Shown here in pieces: positions 57,324-64,000 of a stretch of DNA of 64,000 nt. The position numbers and the translations under genes are program-made. Numbering within the stretch: the first letter of the stretch is position 1; the number at the start of each line of letters is the position of its first letter. Source of the DNA: Datisca glomerata (lineage: Eukaryota; Streptophyta; Magnoliopsida; Cucurbitales; Datiscaceae); assembly GCA_003255025.1 (NCBI GenBank), contig QANY01007196.1, positions 849,990 through 913,989 of the forward strand, given 5' to 3'. The notes beneath the pieces were generated by a model. That model was not told where the DNA came from and searched no databases. It was given only the letters and a program-made list of their open reading frames with translations.

Positions 57324-58488
57324 TCAAACGAAGTACTTCTTGACTGCATCAGAATTAACCGTGTGCGGTAAATCATCTCCATCCATGTTTGTTAGCATGA
57401 GAGCTCCTCCCGAGAAAGCCTTCTTGACAATGAAAGGTCCCTCATAATTTGGGGTCCACTTCCCTCGGTGATCCTTTTGATATGGGAGTATCTTTTTTAA
57501 CACCAAGTCTCCTTCTCGGAAACATCGGGGACGCAATTTTTTGTCATATGCGTGCATCATTTTTCTTTGATATAATTGCCCTCTACATAATGCCGTCAAT
57601 CTTTTTTCCTCGATGAAATTTAATTGCTCATGTCGTGTCTGTACCCACTCTGCTTCTTCTAATTTCGCCTCCATTAAGACTCTGAGGGAGGGAATTTCCA
57701 CCTCAATTGGAAGGACTGCTTCCATGCCATATACCAAAGAGAATGGCGTTGCCCCAGTTGATGTTCGGACTGATGTGCGGTACCCATGCAGTGCAAACGG
57801 GAGCATCTCATGCCAATCTTTATAAACCTCCGTCATCTTCTCTATGATCCTTTTTATGTTCTTATTGGCTGCTTCCACTGCTCCGTTCATTTTCGGACGA
57901 TAAGGAGACGAATTATGATGCTTAATTTTGAATTGCTCACATAATTCTTTCATCATCTTGTTATTTAAATTTGTACCATTATCTGTGATGATCCTTCCAG
58001 GTAGACCATATCGACAAATTATCTCCTTTTTAATAAACTTAACAACCGCACTTCTGGTTACACTTGAATAAGAACTTGCCTCCACCCATTTGGTAAAATA
58101 ATCTATAGATACCAAAATGAAGCGATGCCCGTTAAAGGCTTTGGGTGTGATGGGACCAATGACATCTATGCCCCACATAGAGAACGGCCAAGGCGTGGCC
58201 ATTACATGTAAAAGGGATGCGGGTACGTGAATTTTATCCACATAAATTTGACAATTTATGACATCTCCTGGCGTACTTGATGCAGTCAGATTCTAGAGTT
58301 AACCAATAATATCCTGCTCTCAAGATTTGTTTGGCCATCATATATCCATTAGCATGAACTCCACAAATTCCTTCATGAACCTCCTCTATGATTTGATTCG
58401 CTTCCCTTGCATCAACACATCTTAAGAGCACCATATCATGGTTTCTTTTGTAGAGTATTTCACCATTCAAGAAGAAACCCATGGACAA
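57324..58488 (-). pseudogene. Ty3/gypsy integrase
   Basis: The 58234-58488 piece holds the N-terminal zinc domain (HEGICGVHANGYMMAKQIL, then CIKYARRCHK). After a frame change near 58240, the 57324-58241 piece is open for 305 codons with the core WGIDVIGPI, IITDNGTNLN and NGAVEAANK, giving the Asp-Asp-Glu triad. It continues through a C-terminal region with FREGDLVLKK and GPFIVKKAF. The codon at the left of the long frame is GTG and internal to the polyprotein, not a real start. The catalytic core appears intact. Integrase inserts the reverse-transcribed DNA into the nuclear genome. Confidence 0.92.
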
Positions 58489-58551
58489 TCTTCTAATAGT
58501 GAGTTTATCATTCTCAGAAGCCTTGGATGGATATTCTCCATTCTTTATATA

Positions 58552-58990
58552 CTATTTGATGTCGTAATACCAAGGTCTTGTGTCTGGCTCTTCTTCAATG
58601 CCCATACAGTGAGCAGGAAAATCTCGTCTCTCAATTTTTATGGGTTGAACTTCTTCCTTTAAGTCTGCAGCAAACATGGACGCTAGAGTTGCCAGCGCAT
58701 CTGCGATTTGATTATTCTCTCTGGGTATATGGTCAAATAAGATCACGTCAAAAGTTTGACTTAACTTAGGGACATGTTTTTTATAAGGTATTAGCTTAGA
58801 GTCTCTAGCTTCCCATTCTCCGTTCAGTTGTCGTATCACCAATAGCGAATCTCCATACACTCGAAGCTTCTTTATCTTCATATCACAAGTTGCTTGAATT
58901 CCCATGGAACATGCCTCATATTCTGCCACATTATTTGTACAATCAAAGCATAGTTTTACCGTGAATGGAAAAAAAATCCTTTAGGTGATA
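58552..58990 (-). pseudogene. Second (archaeal-type) RNase H of a Tat-lineage Gypsy element
   Basis: The 58552-58929 frame reads AEYEACSMGIQATCDMKIKK, LRVYGDSLLVIRQLNGEWEA and, near its end, IPRENNQIADALATLASMF. This is the additional RNase H found after the ordinary RT-RNase H in Tat/Ogre-type plant elements. Glu in AEYEA, Asp in YGDS and Asp in NQIADAL are the active-site acidic residues that remain. The first Asp-bearing strand lies before a frame change near 58990 and is not clearly retained. Its presence supports the lineage call. Confidence 0.85.
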
Positions 58991-59014
58991 TGAGGATTGC
59001 CCCAATTCCATATC

Positions 59015-60598
59015 CTACATCATTAGATGCACCATTATCCACAATTTTGGGTCTGCAGATTCTTCTTCATTTTTGAATATGACTGAAATGCTCTCATCAG
59101 GGAAATCAAACTTCATAGGCTCATAATCTTGCATTGGTTTATCTGCCAGATAATCAGCAAGTACGCTTCCTTTTATTGACTTCCCCGTGACATAGACAAT
59201 ATCATATTCTGTGAATAACATTTGCCATTTAACAATCCGTCCAGAAAGTGATGGCTTTTCAAAGATATACTTGATAGGGTCCATCTTTGAAATTAACCAA
59301 GTGGTGTGGTATAACATGTATTGTCTAAGCCGATGAGCAACCCAGGTCAATGCACAACACGTTTTCTCCAACATCGAATAATTAGCCTCATAATTTGTGA
59401 ACCTTTTACTTAAACAGTATATTGCTTGTTCTTTCCTTCCAGAAGCGCCATGCTGACCAAGTACGCAACCCATGGATTTTTCTGTTACTGTAAGATATAA
59501 AATGAGTGGACGCCCTGGAGTTGGAGGAACAAGTATGGGTGGATTTTGCAAGTATTGTTTGATCTTCTCAAAAGCAATTTGACAATCATCATTCCATCCT
59601 TCTGTATCACTTTTACGGAGAAGTTTAAAGATAGGTTCACAAGTTGCAGTTAGCTGTGAGATGAAATGGGCTATGTAATTTAATCTCCCCAAGAAACCTC
59701 TAACTTCCTTTTGAGTTTGAGGTGGTGGCATATCAATGATGGCTCGAACCTTATCAAGGTCAACTTTTATTCCTTCCTTGCTCACGACAAAACCAAGTAG
59801 TTTCCCTGAAGACGTTGCAAATGTATATTTTATCGGGTTAAGCTTTAACTGGAACTTTCTCAACCGTCTAAATAGTTTTCATAGAGTGACCGTATGATCT
59901 TCTCCTTGACGTGATTTGGCAATCATATCATCAACGTACACTTCGATTTCTTTATGCATCATATCAAGAAACAATGTTACCATTGTCCGCTGGTAAGTTG
60001 CTCCTGCATTCTTCAGACCAAATGGCATAACCTTATAACAAAATGTACCCCATAAAATTATAAAAGTCGTCTTTTCACGGTCTTCAGGAGCCATTTTGAT
60101 TTGGTTCTCAGTGTTATCTACTGAGACATCGATATGGGGCAATGGAAAATTATCCTTGGGGCTTGCCCGATTTAAATCTCTATAATCGACGCACACCCTT
60201 ACTTTCCCATTTTTCTTCAGCACTGGGACTATGTTAGCAACTCAATCAGGATATTTTGCTACTTCTAGAAAACCCGCATCTACTTGCTTTTTAACTTCTT
60301 CTTTGATCTGTACCAGCATGTCTGGTTTCATTTTCCTTAACTTTTGTCGCACTGGTTTACTTTCGGGCATAAGTGGCAAATGATGAACCACGATATCAGT
60401 GTCAAGACCTGGCATATCTTGGTAAGACCATGCAAAGACATCAATATACTCTTTGAGTAAGTCAATTAATTCTCGGCGGCCTTCACTTGTCATAGAAGTG
60501 CCGATTTGGACTTCTTTCGTCTCTCCCTCCAATCCCAAATTTATCACCTTCGTTAACTCTTGATATGGTTGAGTTATTTTTTCATCTGACTTTACCAT
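59015..60598 (-). pseudogene. Ty3/gypsy reverse transcriptase and RNase H, with an internal RT deletion
   Basis: The 60242-60598 piece ends in the RT entry (VKKQVDAGFLEVAKYPD). The 59879-60223 piece reads GKVRVCVDYRDLNRASPKDN, TTFIILWGTFCYKVMPFGLK and EVYVDDMIAKS. Between LPHIDVSVDNT and NQIKMAPED about 14 residues are missing: the block usually containing FMDGFSGY, and with it the first catalytic Asp. The 59015-59863 piece covers the connection and the regular RNase H (KLLGFVVSKEGIKV, LTWVAHRLRQYM, SVLADYLADKP). Single stops separate the pieces. Reverse transcription by this copy should be impossible. Confidence 0.92.
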
Positions 60599-61077
60599 TT
60601 TTTACATTTCTGGAGATGGTTTGAAATTATCCTCGTCACTTTCACCTGACTCTACGCTAAGAATAGGATTGTCAAAGTTGTTGCTTATGCTCTTGTTTTC
60701 AAAATCACCGTTCTCGAACCTGAATCGGATTATTGGATGAAAAGAAGGCGAAATAAAAAAAATAAACAATGCATGAGTATGGACAACATTTCAGAAATGG
60801 AAAAAGAAGACGTAAAAGGAAGAAACAAAAAGAAACTGGAATTATATTTATCATCAGCAAAAGGAGACGAAACAAGTTTTTAGATTTTCATTCAAAAAGA
60901 TGACATGAAATAGACGAGAACATAGGCCCATAACAATGAAATTCCTAAGGCATTGGGTATAATCATTAGAATTTTGGCATGAACACATTACTCTTGAAAA
61001 TTCTCGAGAAGCATTGGTAGTTCGATGGCGTCCCAATTATTAAGTTCATGATCTGAATCGTATCGAAAAATCAAGTC
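60599..61077 (-). other. Linker of the Gypsy polyprotein, decayed
   Basis: Short acidic segments before the RT are recognisable only as polyprotein linker. Stops are frequent. Confidence 0.4.
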
Positions 61078-61590
61078 CTATGTACTTGAACTTGATGATT
61101 TTCCCAGGATTGCGGATATTGAAAGCTCGGCGATATCATCTTCAAGGTTGTACTGCTCTACTATAACCGGTTCTTCGAATGAAATTCCCCCACTTCTAAA
61201 GGATTTAGAAATATGGGGTATGATTGCCATTTCCACATCGAATTCCCTATTTTCAAGCCTAGCAATCCTCTTTTCTTTCTTTTGAGCTTCCACTCTCCCT
61301 CTATCAGCCTTGGTCGGTCTATATCCAAGTCCAAACCTTTGCTCATTCTTGTCCCAGTCAATTAACTTTTTTATGCCTTGATGCTCACTCCCGAGTCCCT
61401 TACCTGGTTGGTATCCACCTTTGATCATCAACCTTGCAACCATCTGAGATGCTTTTGATAGGTTTAGCGTTGGAGAGGGTTTCCCACTAGCAACAAACAT
61501 GGTGTTCGCAATCTCAAATGATCGAAATGAGCACTTCAATGCTTCCTCTGCGGCCTCGACATATGGCATGGTGGCTGGCTTGGATACCAA
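61078..61590 (-). pseudogene. G-patch segment of the Gypsy polyprotein
   Basis: The open frame of 170 codons contains MVARLMIKGGYQPGKGLGSE followed by HQGI, a G-patch (glycine-rich RNA-binding) motif at residues ~49-72, then a Lys/Arg-rich stretch and an acidic C-terminal part. A G-patch between protease and RT is known in several plant Tat-type elements. Its role there is unknown, probably RNA handling. Confidence 0.75.
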
Positions 61591-61621
61591 AAAATCTTCT
61601 TCCCCATATATACAAATGAGT

Positions 61622-62701
61622 TTATGATCCCTTCTGATGTAAGGAAGAAGGTATTGCCCCAGCAGAGTGAATCCATGGTCGACCCAAAAGGAAACTGTAC
61701 GCTGGATTTATGTTCATCACTTGGAAAACAATATTGAATATGCATGGTCCAATTCGAATAGGTATCTCTATGTCTCCGATTACTTCTTCTCGGGTGCCGT
61801 CGAATGCTCTTACTATCATCATACTCGGCTGCATATGTGTCGCGTCCACTGGGAGCTTTGCTAGTGTGGATCTTGGCATTACATTTAGAGAAGAGACGTT
61901 ATCAATCAATACTTTTGCAACAATATAATCCCTACATTTTATGGATATATGTAAAGCTCTGGTGTGCCCAGTACCATCGGCTGGGATTTCATCATCTGTG
62001 AAAGTGATAAAATTCGGTGCGGTAATATTTCCCACAATTCCACTCAACTTCTCCACCGTAATGTCATGACAGACATATGCTTGATTCAAAACCTTCAATA
62101 ATGCTTGGCGATGTGGTTCAGAATTCAGAAAGAGTGACAGTAAGGATATGCGAGCAGGTAAGCGATTAAGTTGTTCAATCACCTTATACTCGCTTTGCTT
62201 GATGAGCTTCAAAAATTCACATACTTCTTCTTCAGACACTGCTCTTTCTTTCTCTGTACCTCTTATTATATCTGGATCTATCACTTGGCCGCCATGCATT
62301 TCTCCTTGGAATTCATGACCATTGTCGCCTTCTTTCGCCTTCCCTTTCCTTTGCCTTTCAAACACATCGCTTTTATCCGTTTTCAAAACTTCTGACGTGT
62401 AGCATCTGCCACTCCTCGTCATCCCACCTACTCCTGAAATATTAGTTATGGGGAGTTCGAGGTCAGACAGATTTAGCTCTTGAGTTTTGTCGTTACTGCT
62501 TGTAATAATCTCATATCTGTACATCCATGGTACTGCTCTAGAATCTTTGTAAGCGAACGCACCCGGTATTTGAATGGTGATAGGCATCAGAGCATAAGAC
62601 GTAGTGGTGCGAGTTGACTTTTTCTCGTAATGTATTGTGAGAGGTTTTGGGATATAGGATGACATTTCAACATTAACTTCAGATGATTCTTTAGTTATCA
62701 T
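61622..62701 (-). pseudogene. Gypsy protease region (retropepsin-like)
   Basis: Open frame of 359 codons. The C-terminal third reads AKVLIDNVSSLNVMPRSTLA and later YSFLLGRPWIHSAGAIPS. The protease active site in relatives is VLIDNGSSLN; here Gly is Val, so activity is doubtful. The N-terminal two thirds are a charged linker with a conserved EVCEFLKLIKQSEYKVIEQL block typical of this lineage. Confidence 0.85.
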
Positions 62702-62737
62702 GAGGACTAAAGAGTCATCTTCTTGGTATTCCTTTTC

Positions 62738-64000
62738 TCATTTATGACTTATCGTAAGTATCTTTGCATCCAACAACTTTTGCACTTCCTTTTTAAAATC
62801 AGCACACTCCTCAATTGTATGCCCCATCACCTTCTTATGAAACAAACAATCAAAGTCATGCATAGGCTTCCTAGAAACGCATTCATCCTCTGAGTGTGTT
62901 GGGTAGGTGTACCCTGCTCTAGAAAGAAGATGGAAAAGTGTTTCCATTGACGTGCTCACATCTTCCACATCCCTCTTTCCATATGAAAAATATTCATCAA
63001 TTGCATTCACGGCACGATTCCCATGATTTGGTAGAGGGTTGGAATTGATATCTGGATTCCCATTTGCCTTTTTTGAAATTCAACCATCCAACCTTGATCA
63101 GTGCTTGTACTCTACCTTTTAATGCCGTGCAATTCCCAGTTGAATGTTTCACTGCCTCAGCATGATACTCACAACGAGCAGTCGGATCATACCACCTTGA
63201 GTATGGTGGTTGTAGAGGTTCATAAGGAATTGGCACCAATTGATTATTCCGTATCAATTGAGGTAAGAGTTCTGTATATGACATGGGGATTGGATCATAT
63301 TGGATAAAACGTTGATTATTTCTATTTCCCCTCAGAGGCTGATCAGCCTGACCAATATTTTGCTGGTGAGCCAGTGGTCTGAAACTAGGTCTTGGGTTAT
63401 TTGGAAATGTTGATTGTTGAGAGTGATAATTGTACGGAATTTGCGAAGTATTAGCCACATATGATGTCGTAGACTTGGGTCCTTCCCCATACTATGAAAA
63501 TCCTGATCCCAGGTTCACAGCTTGTGATGGGTACCCGGAATTGATCATCTGCACATCCCCTTCTTTTCGCTTCAATGGAGGCCCCTTTTTTACTGACGAT
63601 GTATCTGATATAATTTCCAAAATTCTTCCATTATTTATCCCATACTCAATCCTTTCACCGATCACTACGATGTCAGAGAAGTTGTTTGAAGCGTTTCCAA
63701 TCATTCTGTCATAGAATGGAGGTCTCAAGGTGTTAATAAACATTCCAGCCATCTCCTTGTCTGACAATGAGGGGTGTACCTGAGCAGCTAATTCCCTCCA
63801 CCTTTGTGCATATTCTTTAAAGCCTTCTGTAAGTTTTTTCTCCATCCTTTGTAAGTCCAAACGATCAGGGGCTATCTCTATGTTGTACTTATATTGTCTT
63901 AAAAAAGCATCTGCTAGATCTTTCCATCTCTGAATATGTTGGTTATCCAATTGGCTATACTAACGAGATGCGGCTCTCATTAGGCTATCTTGAAAGAAAT
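62738..64000 (-). pseudogene. Gypsy Gag, runs off the window edge
   Basis: The 63492-63950 piece is the Gag core (RWKDLADAFLRQYKYN, GFKEYAQRWRELAAQVHPSL, FINTLRPPFYDRM). Before it, FFQDSLMRAASR is followed by a TAG at 63962-63960 in place of the usual Trp. The 62997-63458 piece carries a zinc-knuckle-like CEYHAEAVKHSTGNC. The 62738-63010 piece has CLFHKKVMGHTIEECADFK, a second Cys/His cluster. Three frames are needed. The 5' LTR and primer-binding site must lie to the right of the window. Confidence 0.88.

Noticed and set aside
57613..57825. Plus-strand frames over the Gypsy element (57613, 58438, 61667-62001, 62171, 63101, 63430)
   Set aside because: They are antisense shadows of gag-pol coding sequence.

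Overview
This is a transposon-dense, AT-rich stretch of a flowering-plant nuclear genome, probably a eudicot. Evidence for a plant: fragments of plant or plant-typical genes (DNA2-type helicase, ULTRAPETALA SAND domain, PPR, MTR4/HEN2), a nuclear copy of plastid ycf1, a probable caulimovirid relic, and plant lineages of Copia, Gypsy, hAT, CACTA, MULE and LINE elements. I found no complete, convincing host gene. Nearly every recognisable coding stretch is a broken transposon gene or a gene fragment. There is one 297-base assembly gap (54738-55034).

Layout. 1-1.55 kb: a caulimovirid-like ORF followed by a promoter/poly(A)-like segment. 2.1-3.6 kb: exon fragments of DNA2 and of an ULTRAPETALA-like SAND protein. 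4.1-7.44 kb: a decayed Ty1/copia pol, followed to 9.53 kb by five tandem ~422-bp units that start like an LTR and carry CCATGG-centred palindromes. 10.35-11.35 kb: plastid ycf1 DNA, reversed. 12.5-29.9 kb: three tandem units sharing one breakpoint (6.2 kb; a 0.8-kb deleted unit; 10.4 kb). Units 1 and 3 each carry a foldback, MULE-like element packed with ACTTGAA-CCC-TTCAAGT palindromes. In unit 3 this element is interrupted by a 2,985-bp CACTA transposon with an AAC target duplication, and unit 1 serves as the empty-site control. Both units also carry a non-autonomous hAT element and a LINE 3' end.

30.9-34.1 kb: another, looser palindrome array, a MuDR transposase fragment and an opposite-strand GRF zinc-finger gene. 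36.06-38.52 kb: a nearly whole hAT element with a decayed transposase and a tRNA-like insert. 40.2-43.8 kb: an isolated LTR with primer-binding site, a run of unrelated minisatellites and a CACTA-type terminus. 45.2-46.2 kb: reverse-strand PPR and MTR4/HEN2 fragments, probably captured by a transposon. 47.36-49.5 kb: a second Copia element lacking most of its reverse transcriptase. 50.0-51.1 kb: a tandem duplication in which both copies keep an open 74-codon ORF of unknown function. 53.9-64.0 kb: a reverse-strand Ty3/gypsy element of the Tat type (gag, protease, G-patch, RT-RNase H, second RNase H, integrase, 3' LTR). Its other LTR lies beyond the window, and it is inserted in a field of ATAGCG-type repeats.

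The strongest leads for something new are the palindrome-filled foldback element and its possible transposase source, the tandem amplification of the locus that contains it, the LTR-derived palindromic satellite, the gene-fragment clusters, and the duplicated 74-codon ORF.
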